From NCBI GenBank assembly GCA_020832305.1, contig JAFIEV010000052.1:52108-116107 (forward strand): DNA of 64,000 nt. The letters run 5' to 3'. The stretch comes from Cyclobacteriaceae bacterium. GTDB taxonomy: Bacteria > Bacteroidota > Bacteroidia > Cytophagales > Cyclobacteriaceae. The notes beneath the pieces were generated by a model that had not been told where the DNA came from, searched no databases, and was given only the letters and a program-made list of their open reading frames with translations. The position numbers and the translations under genes are program-made. Below, piece after piece: positions 1-8,837 of the stretch. The stretch's first letter is position 1. Each line of letters begins with the position of its first letter.

Positions 1-2
1 CC

Positions 3-737
3 TACCTGGCTGTGCGAGGCAGCTGGCTCAAAAAAAAACTCATACGGATTATCTGGTTTAAGTTACCTGCCCTCATAGCCCGTAGAATCACCACTATTTC
101 GGAAAAATCAAAAAAAGAAATCGAGAAATTCGCCCCACATGCTAAGCATAAAATACGCGTTATTCCCAACGCATTCAACCCACGCATGCTCATAAGAGAG
201 GTAAGTGAAGAAAGTTCTGCGGAAATTCCGGATAAACCCATCATATTGCATCCCGGTACAAGGGAAAATAAAAATCTTGAAAGAACCATTCGTGCTTTAC
301 ATGGATTAAACTGCACCCTGGTTATCATAGGTGAGCTTAGTGAAGGTCAAAAAGTGCTTCTGGAAGAACTTAACATCGACTATAAAAGTTTTTATAACCT
401 GCCGTATCTAGAATTGGCAGATTGGTATTTCAAATGCCATGTTGTTTCCTTTGCCTCTACCTATGAAGGTTTTGGGATGCCGATCATTGAAGCACAGCTT
501 ATCGGACGTCCGGTTGTTACTTCCGACATAGAGCCCATGAATTGGGTATCAGGAGATTCGGCCTGCCTGGTAGACCCTTATAATGAGACTTCAATAAGAA
601 AGGGCATTGAAAAAGTGCTAAAGAATAAAGGGTATCGGCTAAGTCTGGTTAAGAAAGGAAGGCAAAATGTAAGGCGCTTTGAGCCGCATAAGCTGGCCAG
701 TATGTATATGGAAGAGTATAAAAAAGTGGTGAGCTAA
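3..737 (+). CDS. Glycosyltransferase family 4 (group 1), 5'-truncated
   Basis: C-terminal part of a GT4-type glycosyltransferase; the reading frame is open to the left window edge (Y-L-A precede the GTG at 12), so the true start lies outside. Visible family features are the linker 'IPNAFNP', the donor-binding start 'ILHPGTRENKNLERTIRAL' and the classic E-x7-E loop in 'EGFGMPIIEAQLIGRPVV', which contacts the nucleotide-sugar in GT-B enzymes. The N-terminal acceptor domain is mostly missing. Likely transfers a sugar to a surface polysaccharide or lipid in the cytoplasm; donor and acceptor cannot be read from the sequence. The family is certain, the substrate unknown. It converges on the downstream gene on the other strand. 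Confidence 0.88.
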   Translation, partial: YLAVRGSWLKKKLIRIIWFKLPALIARRITTISEKSKKEIEKFAPHAKHKIRVIPNAFNPRMLIREVSEESSAEIPDKPIILHPGTRENKNLERTIRALHGLNCTLVIIGELSEGQKVLLEELNIDYKSFYNLPYLELADWYFKCHVVSFASTYEGFGMPIIEAQLIGRPVVTSDIEPMNWVSGDSACLVDPYNETSIRKGIEKVLKNKGYRLSLVKKGRQNVRRFEPHKLASMYMEEYKKVVS

Positions 738-800
738 GGATAGCAACATCCAAACTCGACCACCTGAAATATAAAACCGGTTAATTGACAGACTAATACA

Positions 801-2270
801 CTAAAATATGTGACTGAATCCGAAGAAAAATTGACCACCTTCACGGCTATGTCCATAATCCAGACGCAGAATGGTTGATTGATTCCACGCAGCCCTGGCA
901 CCAACTCCCGGTGCTCCTCTCCATTTTCTCAAATTGACATCAGTAAGGTTGTCCCATACACTCCCCAGGTCGTAAAATGGCGTCAAGCCCAATGAAAAGT
1001 GTTGCTTCAACATGCGAAAATCATATAAATGCGATCTCATCTCCAGGTTGATCAATGCGACAGTGGGAGCCAAAAACCTGGCTTCCCTGAAACCTCGCAA
1101 AGACCGCTCTCCACCCAATACCAATATACCACCGGCCTCTGCCTGACTTGACAGATCCCACATTTCAATAAAATTTATGTTGGGTCCGAATATATGACCT
1201 AAAGCACCCAGACCGGCAAAGGTGACTCGGCGCTTGTCACTGCCCCATCTGAGAAGGGTATGAATGTACTGGCCCTGGAGCATAAACTTGTTGAAATTAA
1301 ACTGCGATCCCAGCCATGGTGCAGAATATTCATGTGAGTATTCCAGAAAAACACCTTCCGAAGGGTCTGGCTCTAAATCACGGGTATCGTAAATCAGCGC
1401 TGCTGCCAGCATGCTGGTAAATTGAAAACTGTCATTAAACCCAGATAAATTGAATCGATCCCATGTGCCATCATTGATTTGCTTAGATACAAGGGTTTGA
1501 TTGTTAATGGCATCCACAGCCCTCCCTTCTACAACGAATGCCTCCTCAGCTACTTTATAACTGTAATCTTCAAATGCCGTAAAAAGTGCTTCATAACCAA
1601 ACATAAGACGAAGCCGGCCTTCCATGAACACTCTTTCAAACAGGAGATTGTACAAATGCTCCCTTTGGATAAACTGATTATGATGAAAATCCGTTATGTA
1701 ACTTCCATCCCCCATACGTACGGCACGGGCCAGATTGTCCTCGTAGTCCTTTACCTTTCTGAAATTTCTTCGCGCACCATAAACTCCACCACTTTTATCG
1801 CTGAAAGAAAGGTCATTTAATGAAGACCTGCCTATACCCCAATATTGTGCATGAGGATCTTCCCATAAAACTGCATCAGCACGCATACGCCAACGGGTGT
1901 TAAAAATATAGGGAGCATCCATTTGAAGGGCATACCTAATGCGGCCATTTTCGAAAATAAAAAATTCAGAATTTACCCTGTAGCGGTAAGGGGTGTAATA
2001 GAAAAAGGGATCTTGTTTGGTTCTGTTTTGGTATAAAAATATATTTCCGCCTATCCCAAAGCCACGAATAGGATCAAATTCAAATCTTGGTAAACCTGTA
2101 AGAAACAATCCTTCTTTCTTCTCAGCAATATCAGAATCAGAAAGTCTCTTTTTTGGTGATAATTTAAAAGGAAGTGGTGGAATACTATCACCTGAAGTAT
2201 AGAGACTTTTAGCAACGCCCATGCCCGGCATCAACATTACTATAATTAATACAACATAGAAATTTTTCAT
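801..2270 (-). CDS. Omp85/BamA-TamA-like outer membrane beta-barrel protein
   Basis: 489 residues with an N-terminal signal peptide (about residues 1-20, ending 'GVAKS') and then alternating aromatic/polar strands to a C-terminal phenylalanine ('FGFSHIF'). The 'GGERSLRGF' segment near residue 375 matches the conserved RGF/Y signature of the Bac_surface_Ag (Omp85) barrel, whose loop 6 plugs the pore. No POTRA domains are present, so it is a barrel-only relative rather than BamA itself. Such proteins may move lipids or proteins across the outer membrane; the cargo is unknown. It lies 22 bp downstream of mgtE on the same strand and may be co-transcribed with it. Confidence 0.75.
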   Translation of the reverse strand: MKNFYVVLIIVMLMPGMGVAKSLYTSGDSIPPLPFKLSPKKRLSDSDIAEKKEGLFLTGLPRFEFDPIRGFGIGGNIFLYQNRTKQDPFFYYTPYRYRVNSEFFIFENGRIRYALQMDAPYIFNTRWRMRADAVLWEDPHAQYWGIGRSSLNDLSFSDKSGGVYGARRNFRKVKDYEDNLARAVRMGDGSYITDFHHNQFIQREHLYNLLFERVFMEGRLRLMFGYEALFTAFEDYSYKVAEEAFVVEGRAVDAINNQTLVSKQINDGTWDRFNLSGFNDSFQFTSMLAAALIYDTRDLEPDPSEGVFLEYSHEYSAPWLGSQFNFNKFMLQGQYIHTLLRWGSDKRRVTFAGLGALGHIFGPNINFIEMWDLSSQAEAGGILVLGGERSLRGFREARFLAPTVALINLEMRSHLYDFRMLKQHFSLGLTPFYDLGSVWDNLTDVNLRKWRGAPGVGARAAWNQSTILRLDYGHSREGGQFFFGFSHIF

Positions 2271-2292
2271 GATTTTTAAAATTATTGTTTAT

Positions 2293-3672
2293 TTATAAAG
2301 TAAAAAATAATGTGGCAACCGTAAAATAGATAAGTAAACCAGTGATATCTACAACTGTGGTAATGGCTGGGCTCGCAGCTACCGCCGGGTCTCCCCCAAA
2401 TCTTTTAACCAGTATTGGCAAACCTGCCCCAATGACCGTAGCCGTAACCACCTGCAGTGATAATGCCAGAGAAATAACAAAAGCAATTTTGGTCAAATTG
2501 AGGCTTTCGGGTATTTCAGTCTCCCAGGACAGAAACAAAACTTTGGCAAAGGCTATCACCCCCAGGCAAAAAGCTATTAATATGGAAATACGGGCCTCTT
2601 TCCACAGAACGCGAAGCCAGTTGGCAGCCGTTATATGGCCAAGGGCCAGCGCCCTTACGATCACAGTAGCTGCCTGACTACCAGCGTTGCCTCCCGTATC
2701 GGCAACCATGGGCATATATAATGCAAGAATCATCAGCTTTTCTAGTGTGCTTTCATAACTATGTATAATCATTCCTGAAAGAATCCCCACGGCCGCAAGA
2801 GAAACAACCCATACTACCCGTTTTTTAAAATGCTGAATGGATGAAGTTTCAAGGTAAGCCTGGTCTTCTTTATCGGGGACAATCCCCATAAATTTTTCAA
2901 GGTCTTCTGTGTGCTCAGCCCGAATTACTTCAATGGCATCGTCATGTGTTACTATGCCCAACAATTGATTTTGAGAATTTACAATTGGAATGGCTACCAG
3001 GTCATACTTCTCAATTTTAAAGGCCACACTTTCCCTGTCTTCATCAACGGATGCATAGACAAAGTTTTCATGTATTATTTCCCTGACTTTTTGCCCAGGC
3101 AAAGCCATAATCAGGTCTTTCAGGGTAATAAAACCGGTCAATTTCATTTGATTATCTACTACATAAACATAATAGACCATCTTTTTCGAAGGTGAATCAC
3201 TTCGAACCTTGGCAATAGCCTCCTCTATGCTCATATTGGCCAGTACTGTAGCAAAATCGGTACTCATAATACCCCCTGCTGTCTCCGGAGGATAAGCACT
3301 CAGGCTAATTACATTTTCCCGTATGGATTTACTGAGATAAGGTAATAAAGCTACCTGCTCCTGTTGGCTCATATGCTGGTACAGGTCACTCCGGACATCA
3401 GATGGCATATATTCAAAAATGGGGGCGAACCTGCGCTTACTCACGTGCTGAAAAAACCTCAACTGTCGGGTAATGGGAAATTCAGCAAATATCAATCCTT
3501 GCTGATGCCGGGTGAATAAGGGAAACAACTCAATTAAAACCTCATCATCGAGCTCCTGCAGAATTATACCCACATCTACCACCGGCATTTTCTGTAGCAG
3601 AGGTATTAGATTTCGGGCTTTGTCAAACCGGCTCAAATCTTCAATCCATTCGTGTAAGTCTTTAATCTCCAT
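2293..3672 (-). CDS. mgtE: Magnesium transporter MgtE
   Basis: 459 residues, the usual MgtE length and order: a soluble superhelical MgtE_N domain (about 1-125), a CBS pair (about 130-255, with 'VYYVYVVDNQMKLTGFI' and 'LVAIPIVNSQNQLLGIV'), then a five-helix membrane domain (about 285-459). The signature 'DTGGNAGSQAATVIVRALA' in the membrane domain lines the Mg2+ pore. In the family, Mg2+ bound between the N and CBS domains closes the channel when cytoplasmic Mg2+ is high. It follows the MgtC-like gene by 43 bp on the same strand, giving a two-gene magnesium/homeostasis unit. No M-box-like leader was recognised. Confidence 0.95.
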   Translation of the reverse strand: MEIKDLHEWIEDLSRFDKARNLIPLLQKMPVVDVGIILQELDDEVLIELFPLFTRHQQGLIFAEFPITRQLRFFQHVSKRRFAPIFEYMPSDVRSDLYQHMSQQEQVALLPYLSKSIRENVISLSAYPPETAGGIMSTDFATVLANMSIEEAIAKVRSDSPSKKMVYYVYVVDNQMKLTGFITLKDLIMALPGQKVREIIHENFVYASVDEDRESVAFKIEKYDLVAIPIVNSQNQLLGIVTHDDAIEVIRAEHTEDLEKFMGIVPDKEDQAYLETSSIQHFKKRVVWVVSLAAVGILSGMIIHSYESTLEKLMILALYMPMVADTGGNAGSQAATVIVRALALGHITAANWLRVLWKEARISILIAFCLGVIAFAKVLFLSWETEIPESLNLTKIAFVISLALSLQVVTATVIGAGLPILVKRFGGDPAVAASPAITTVVDITGLLIYFTVATLFFTL

Positions 3673-3715
3673 TTTCCCTGTATGTTAAAGTTTCACCCTC
3701 TTCTATAACATTTGA

Positions 3716-4423
3716 TCAATCCGGTTGTGTGCCACTCAGTGACCAGCTTACCTCCGTTACACCATACTCAATTGTAAGTTTACCAGCCATATATTCAATG
3801 AAACCATCCGACTTTACATTGGCAAGTATTTCTGCCTCAACATAGGTATAAGCCGGACTGCCATTGTCTGTGCTTTTCAGTGATCGCAATTGCAATTGAT
3901 CGTTTTTCTTTATCTCATTGAGCATCAATACCCTGAGGTGGTTTTCAACCTGCTCCTTGCAGCGGATTTTGATTGTGTAATAGGCTACACCAATATCTTC
4001 TCTTTTTGCAGGCAATCGATTAATAAAACCACTAATAGGCCTGAGCATTGTGTGTGCCGCCGTTATAGAAACAGCCGTTATGGTAGCTTCGGTGTACAAA
4101 CCGGCACCCGCCAGCGTTCCAACCGCAGCCGAACACCAGATGGTGGCTGCTGTATTAAGCCCTTGAATATTCATGCCGGTTTTCAGAATCACACCACCCC
4201 CGAGAAAACCTATACCAGTAACAATTTGACCTGCTACCCTCGATGGGTCACCTGCGCCATCGGTAAGCGATAACGAAAGCAATATAAAGGCCGCTGAACC
4301 CAAAGACACAAGGGTATTAGTGCGGAGACCTGCACTCTTTTGTCGCCATTGTCTTTCAACACCAACCAATGCGCCCAAGGCAAAAGCCAGCCCTAATCTT
4401 ATAATAAAATCTAAAATGGTCAT
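3716..4423 (-). CDS. MgtC/SapB family membrane protein
   Basis: 235 residues with about four N-terminal membrane helices and a soluble C-terminal ACT-like half. Signature stretches of the family are visible: 'GALVGVERQWRQKSAGLRTN', 'GIGFLGGGVI' and 'GLNTAATIWCSAAVG'. MgtC/SapB proteins are linked to growth at low Mg2+ and to control of the F1Fo ATPase in pathogens; in environmental bacteria their role is mostly unproven. Its place directly ahead of mgtE supports a magnesium-related job. Start is the ATG at 4423. A -7-like element (see 4555-4562) lies about 130 bp upstream. Confidence 0.88.
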   Translation of the reverse strand: MTILDFIIRLGLAFALGALVGVERQWRQKSAGLRTNTLVSLGSAAFILLSLSLTDGAGDPSRVAGQIVTGIGFLGGGVILKTGMNIQGLNTAATIWCSAAVGTLAGAGLYTEATITAVSITAAHTMLRPISGFINRLPAKREDIGVAYYTIKIRCKEQVENHLRVLMLNEIKKNDQLQLRSLKSTDNGSPAYTYVEAEILANVKSDGFIEYMAGKLTIEYGVTEVSWSLSGTQPD

Positions 4424-4554
4424 AATACACCCCCTATTCTAATTTGTAGCCTGACCGGCCACCTTCTGGGAGCGCCGGATATCAGACGGGTGAAAAATTT
4501 GTTAATTGTAACTCAGACTCTGTATCCATGAGGATATTAATATTTTTTATTTCG

Positions 4555-4562
4555 CAAAGGTA
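4555..4562 (-). promoter_or_regulatory. Possible -7 element (TACCTTTG) for mgtC-mgtE
   Basis: On the minus strand the octamer TACCTTTG fits the Bacteroidota -7 consensus TAnnTTTG and sits upstream of the MgtC-like gene. No TTG/TTTG is seen about 20 bp further upstream, so the promoter is only half supported. Confidence 0.35.
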
Positions 4563-4618
4563 AAACCATAGAACAAGAATGGCTCTTAGAAAACCTACAG
4601 AAAAAAATTATAAAATTA

Positions 4619-6010
4619 TTAGAATGAAGAAGCTAATATCTTCTTTTGGGGTTTAAACTCCAAAGAAAAAATACTGCCTGTGCCAGGTTGGGAATTCACC
4701 AATATATCAGTATTATGTATTTCCAATATTTTTTTGGTAAGGGATAATCCAATGCCATGCCCCGATATTTGCGTGTGGTTTTTACTTCGGTAAAAAGGCT
4801 TGAAGATATTGGGCAGGTCTTCTTTACTGATGCCACAACCCTTATCTATAAAATCGACCTTCAATTGATCGTCACGGGCAATAATAAAGACTTCAACACG
4901 GTGATCTTCAGAAAACTTACAGGCATTTTCCATAAGATTCAGAAAAGCTGTTTTTAATAGATAGGCATTTCCAATGATTACCAGGCTGTCATCTGCCTCA
5001 CTCGTATCATCAATTTCTAAATTTACATTATAATTCAGTTGATTTTTCATCAATTCTAAACGTGCCTCCATTATCAGCTCGTCTACCCTAACTTCCTTAA
5101 AAGAAATTTCTGTGGCATCATAACTCGCCCGCGCCAGATCAAGCAGGTTGGCCGATAATCTTGAAATTTTCTGAGCATCTTCCAGAGCTTTTTGTAAGGC
5201 TAGTTTACTTTCCGGTGATAAGCCCTTTATTCTTAGTCCCAACTCCAGCTCTGCCATTAGCGCAGCAAGCGGTGTTCTTAGTTCATGGGATATATTGGAT
5301 ACAAACTGTTTCTGGGCATCAAAGGATTGCTCCAACCGGTCGAGCATCTTATTAAAGGTGATGGCCAGTTCTGAAATTTCATCGTGATTATCACCTTCTG
5401 CAATCCTTAAATCGAGGTTGGTTGCCGTAATAACTTCTGCCTTTTCAATCATTTTACTTACAGGTGATAACGATTTGGCTGAAAAATATCTTCCAACAAA
5501 CGCCATTACGAAAATACCTGATAACCAAACCATAATAAGTGTGGTGCGCAAATTCGCAAGTTTGTTATAACCATAATCATCATATGCTGCAGCGGTTAAG
5601 ATAAAGTCATCGCCATTGTACCGGTATAAAAGGCCAATTACCTGCCATCGCTCCTGTTCAAATTTGATTTCACCTTTTTTCCAGACCTGACTCAGCATTT
5701 CAGGTGTTTCTTTTACAAAGTCAATTTCCACAGCATCGTGATACAAAAGATTAAATGCCGTATCGTAAACCGCCACTTCAACTTCGTTTAAGGTTTCTCT
5801 GTTTTTCTGATATATAGTTTGCAAGGTCAGCGGATCTACGTTTGCATCAAGCAAAACATTTGCTTTGGTGATTGCTTCTTTTTGCAAAGTATTATAAAAC
5901 TCAGTCTTGCGGTTTCTCTGGGCTGAATAATAAATAATAATTGAAAAGACAAACAAAATAGATGCGCAAATGCCAGTAAATAACAGCGTAAGTCGGTATC
6001 TGATTCTCAT
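4619..6010 (-). CDS. Sensor histidine kinase with HAMP domain
   Basis: 463 residues from the ATG at 6010; the longer frame opens with a TTG at 6064 inside the response regulator gene and adds 18 residues without membrane character, so the ATG is preferred. Order: TM1 (about 5-28), periplasmic sensor region (about 30-150), TM2 (about 157-173), HAMP, HisKA with the phosphorylated histidine in 'SNISHELRTPLAAL' (H242), then HATPase_c with 'NLMENACKFS', 'DKGCGI' and 'GHGIGLSLTKKI'. It resembles the QseC/ArlS-like kinases of Bacteroidota. It follows its response regulator by 19 bp, so they form a pair; the signal is unknown. The C-terminal 'HGIGLSL' ATP-lid motif is intact. Confidence 0.93.
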   Translation of the reverse strand: MRIRYRLTLLFTGICASILFVFSIIIYYSAQRNRKTEFYNTLQKEAITKANVLLDANVDPLTLQTIYQKNRETLNEVEVAVYDTAFNLLYHDAVEIDFVKETPEMLSQVWKKGEIKFEQERWQVIGLLYRYNGDDFILTAAAYDDYGYNKLANLRTTLIMVWLSGIFVMAFVGRYFSAKSLSPVSKMIEKAEVITATNLDLRIAEGDNHDEISELAITFNKMLDRLEQSFDAQKQFVSNISHELRTPLAALMAELELGLRIKGLSPESKLALQKALEDAQKISRLSANLLDLARASYDATEISFKEVRVDELIMEARLELMKNQLNYNVNLEIDDTSEADDSLVIIGNAYLLKTAFLNLMENACKFSEDHRVEVFIIARDDQLKVDFIDKGCGISKEDLPNIFKPFYRSKNHTQISGHGIGLSLTKKILEIHNTDILVNSQPGTGSIFSLEFKPQKKILASSF

Positions 6011-6029
6011 GCAAGGTTCTGTATGTAGC

Positions 6030-6719
6030 CTAATCGGAATTTGATTTTCTAAAAACAAAACCAAGGCCGGGCTTTGTATGTATCAACTTATGTTCAAATC
6101 CTTTGTCAACTTTCTTTCTGAGGTAATTAATATACACATCAATAAAGTTAGTTCCGGTATCGAAGTGTGTATCCCAAACTTTTTCTGCAATTTCAGTTCT
6201 GGACAAAACCCTGTTGGGATTGCGCAACATAAACTCCAACAGTTTGAGCTCTTTGGGGGTAAGGCTAATTTCTTTACCCGCCCTTTTGGCAATTTTTGTT
6301 TCGGTATTGAGCTGTAAATCTTCATATACAAGCACAAAACCTTGTTCGTGCCGGTAGGCAGCCTTTCTTTGAATAACCGATTTTATTCTTGCATGCAATT
6401 CCCTGAAGTCAAAAGGTTTTACCAGATAATCATCTGCACCTGAATCAAACCCTTCCACTTTATCATCTGTAGTTCCCAGGGCGGTCAGAATAAGAATAGG
6501 CAAATCCGGCTTAGCCTTACGCAACTCACGACACAACTCCAATCCGTTAATACCGGGTAAAATCAAATCCATTATTACTAAATCAAAAGAATTTTCCAGT
6601 GCCAGCTTTTTACCCATTTCACCATCATAGACTAAAGTAACGATATATTGATGATCTTCAAGCCCTCTTTTTAAGAGCTCCGCCAAACGATTATCATCCT
6701 CAATCACCAGAATTTTCAT
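6030..6719 (-). CDS. OmpR/PhoB-family response regulator
   Basis: 229 residues: an N-terminal receiver with the acidic pair E7/D8/D9, phospho-acceptor D51 ('LVIMDLILPG'), T79 and K101 ('VKPFDF'), followed by a winged-helix DNA-binding domain (about 130-225) with 'LTPKELKLLEFMLRNPNRVLSR' spread over the expected helices and 'VYINYLRKKVD' as recognition helix. It is phosphorylated by the kinase encoded 19 bp downstream and binds DNA. Targets are unknown; the divergent or neighbouring mgtC-mgtE pair is a possible but unproven target. Confidence 0.95.
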   Translation of the reverse strand: MKILVIEDDNRLAELLKRGLEDHQYIVTLVYDGEMGKKLALENSFDLVIMDLILPGINGLELCRELRKAKPDLPILILTALGTTDDKVEGFDSGADDYLVKPFDFRELHARIKSVIQRKAAYRHEQGFVLVYEDLQLNTETKIAKRAGKEISLTPKELKLLEFMLRNPNRVLSRTEIAEKVWDTHFDTGTNFIDVYINYLRKKVDKGFEHKLIHTKPGLGFVFRKSNSD

Positions 6720-6861
6720 TTTCCGCTTTTTAATAATTAATACAAATATACGTTTGGCGCTTACTTAAAGAGAGCAGATAATGAAAATTTTGAAAGTCAA
6801 GCCGGAAAAATCAGGAAGCAGTTGTCTGAATTTCTAAACTGCTTCCAATGGAATTGTGAAA

Positions 6862-7293
6862 TTACCTGCTCAGGCGAACTTTTTGCAGATGTTCAAAATC
6901 ATTTTCCCGGGGTACCAGCAGCATGAGTCTGCTATTGTGAAAGCGGGCAGTTGATTTCTGAATATCTGCATCCTTGGGTAAACGATAGGTTATCAGTTTA
7001 TCCTGATGGAATACGGTAGGTTTTTGTTCAGATCCAATGTAACTGATCTTGTGATCTTCCTCCGGAGAAAGATAAATTGATACCTGATCCGTTTCGAGGT
7101 GCACATCAAAATCATCACTTTCCATCCCTTGTGAATGTACTTCTATGTAGTAATATAGTGGGTTTTCGGAAAAGAAAGTATGTGTTTTTTTATCGTATTC
7201 CCTTTTTGCCGGAAAGTCTTCCACCAAGTCTTCCCCTCTGAAGCCTTGTAGAAAATTATTTGTACGGCTTTTTCTTCTTTGAATAGTTTTCAT
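6862..7293 (-). CDS. Hsp20/alpha-crystallin-like protein, divergent
   Basis: 143 residues. The central part ('YYYIEVHSQGMESDDFDVHL', then 'ISYIGSEQKP', and 'YRLPKDADIQKSTARFHNSRL' split over two strands) follows the beta-strand pattern of an alpha-crystallin domain, including the loop '...LP..AD......ARF.NS.L.L..P' that normally reads 'FxLPxxVDxxxIxAxxxxGVLxIxLPK'. The G-x-L motif is replaced by N-S-R-L and the C-terminal I-x-I is not seen, so oligomerisation may differ. Small heat-shock proteins hold unfolded proteins in solution in the cytoplasm. Assignment is by pattern only and moderately sure. Confidence 0.6.
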   Translation of the reverse strand: MKTIQRRKSRTNNFLQGFRGEDLVEDFPAKREYDKKTHTFFSENPLYYYIEVHSQGMESDDFDVHLETDQVSIYLSPEEDHKISYIGSEQKPTVFHQDKLITYRLPKDADIQKSTARFHNSRLMLLVPRENDFEHLQKVRLSR

Positions 7294-7509
7294 AAATCAT
7301 CATTTTTGGTTCTTTCATATAAAAAACAATGATCATGCCTGTATAAAAAATGTATATACCGTGTTCAATAGCTTTACTAAAATGTAGAAACCAGTGGAAT
7401 ATCTGGGAAAATGTTGAATTTTTTCCACGCCTGCTATCAATAATTTTAGTATGTAAACCAATAAATCTAGATTTTCAAAACCAGGTAAAGATAGGTAGTG
7501 TTAAGGATG

Positions 7510-7908
7510 TTAAATAAAAGTATACTCAGAATCCATTGCCTGTAGTATTTTTTTGTCCAAAGTCCAGATTTTGAGTTTAAACCTCATTACTGAATAAATG
7601 ATAACCGAATCAATCAACCCAATACCAGGATTTACATAATTATTTTTGTAAGAAAGTAAGCCTCCTGCAATAATCAATTACGGTTCATCTAAAGTTGGGA
7701 TTACAGATGCAAATTTCAGAATCAAATCCATCTCTTTCTTACTTTTTGCTCCTAGAAGTAGCTCTGCAAAAATAAGTTCAAGTCCCCACACCCTACCTGA
7801 CTCATGAAATTCCTGGCAACGGGAAAAGCACTTAGGATTTGCTTTCAGGTACTCGACTCAGATAGAGGTATCGAAAACAATCCCCTTCATTTGCGATTTA
7901 ATATTCAT
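7510..7908 (-). pseudogene. VapC-like PIN-domain toxin, two in-frame stops
   Basis: Reading the minus strand from the ATG at 7908 gives 132 residues interrupted by TGA (7858-7860, in 'FDTSI*VEYLK', where related PIN proteins have Trp) and TAA (7678-7680, in 'LDEP*LIIAGG'). Apart from these the frame stays open to TAA at 7510-7512. The four acidic positions of a PIN nuclease are all there: D in 'VFDTS', E in 'FAELLLG', D in 'GLIDSVII' and D in 'WTLDKKI'. No antitoxin gene precedes it (the next gene ends at 7990). It therefore looks like a recently inactivated orphan VapC. The rest of the 696-bp gap between 7294 and 7989 shows nothing else I can name. Confidence 0.75.
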
Positions 7909-7989
7909 TTTCAATAAGCTATAAATATAAAAGCCAATTCGGAATCAATCCCGAAATGGCTTTCATATAAGATTTTTAAAAAATGAATT

Positions 7990-8604
7990 CTACAATCTGA
8001 ATCCCAGACTTAAGATAAATTGGTTGAGTCTTTGGTCTGTACTAAAGGCCTGATTGCCCAGTTTAACCTGATCTCCAAACTTACTTAGATTGCCTTCATA
8101 CTTAGCATCAATAAGAATTGGGCCTAGGTCAAGTCCTAAACCTGCCTGGTACCCTACGGTAGCGCTTCTGTAATTCTCAAGTATATTTGCTCCATTTTCT
8201 TCAGCAGATAATAAATAAGAAAAGCTTGGACCGGCATTGATCCGGAAGATTTTACCTGCTTTAAAACCAATCATTACGGGAAGGTCTATCCTGTTAAAAT
8301 CATAATTTCGGATTTGTGAAACCAGGGTAGAAGGCTCGGTAACATTTACTTTACCAGAAGTTGATGTATACAACAATTCTGGTTGAATATAAATACCTAC
8401 TAAAGGAATGGATATTCTGGCAAATACCCCGGCATGAAAGCCAAGTTGTGCCCCTTCAGTCTCAAATGTTGCATCATCGATATTTTTAATATCCAAAGTA
8501 GAGGAGCTCAAACCGACACGAGGCCCAAACATAAAAAGTTTTTGTGCATTGGCCTGTACGCCCAGTACAGTAATTACCAGCAACAATAACGCGATTTTTT
8601 TCAT
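7990..8604 (-). CDS. Outer membrane beta-barrel protein, PorT-like family
   Basis: 204 residues with a signal peptide (about 1-20, ending 'VQANAQ') and then the small-barrel pattern of the OMP_b-brl_2/PorT group: 'FGPRVGLSSST' opening strand, 'GIYIQPELLYTSTSGKV', 'IDLPVMIGFKAGKIFRINAG' and a final strand 'LSLGFRL'. Eight strands are likely. These proteins sit in the outer membrane; most have no known function, and this one should not be taken as the T9SS component PorT. It is monocistronic, with 233 bp to ahcY. Confidence 0.75.
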   Translation of the reverse strand: MKKIALLLLVITVLGVQANAQKLFMFGPRVGLSSSTLDIKNIDDATFETEGAQLGFHAGVFARISIPLVGIYIQPELLYTSTSGKVNVTEPSTLVSQIRNYDFNRIDLPVMIGFKAGKIFRINAGPSFSYLLSAEENGANILENYRSATVGYQAGLGLDLGPILIDAKYEGNLSKFGDQVKLGNQAFSTDQRLNQFILSLGFRL

Positions 8605-8773
8605 TGGTTTACAATTTGGTTACACAATTTTATATTTTACACTTAATAAGCCATGCAATAGCAATTATTTTGCCAGAAAATCCGCAGGCAGGTTACAAAG
8701 AAAAGTGATTTTGGTTCTGAAAAAGATTTGAAAGCCATTCAAAAGGTACATGGCACATAATTGCACTTAGAAA

Positions 8774-8807
8774 TAAAAAAACCGGACAATGATTTCATCT
8801 TGCCCGG
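8774..8807 (-). terminator. Rho-independent terminator of rho-ahcY
   Basis: On the minus strand CCGGGCAA (8807-8800) pairs with TTGTCCGG (8789-8782; one G-U) around a 10-nt loop and is followed by a run of seven T residues. It lies 31 bp past the ahcY stop. Confidence 0.85.
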
Positions 8808-8837
8808 CTTAGATAATTTTATTTCAATTTTCAAATA

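Noticed and set aside
3668..3715. M-box or other Mg2+ riboswitch ahead of mgtE
   Set aside because: Only 43 bp between the genes and no matching structure; the leader of the MgtC-like gene shows none either.
6083..6337. 84-residue open frame on the minus strand
   Set aside because: It lies inside the response regulator gene in another frame and has no independent features.
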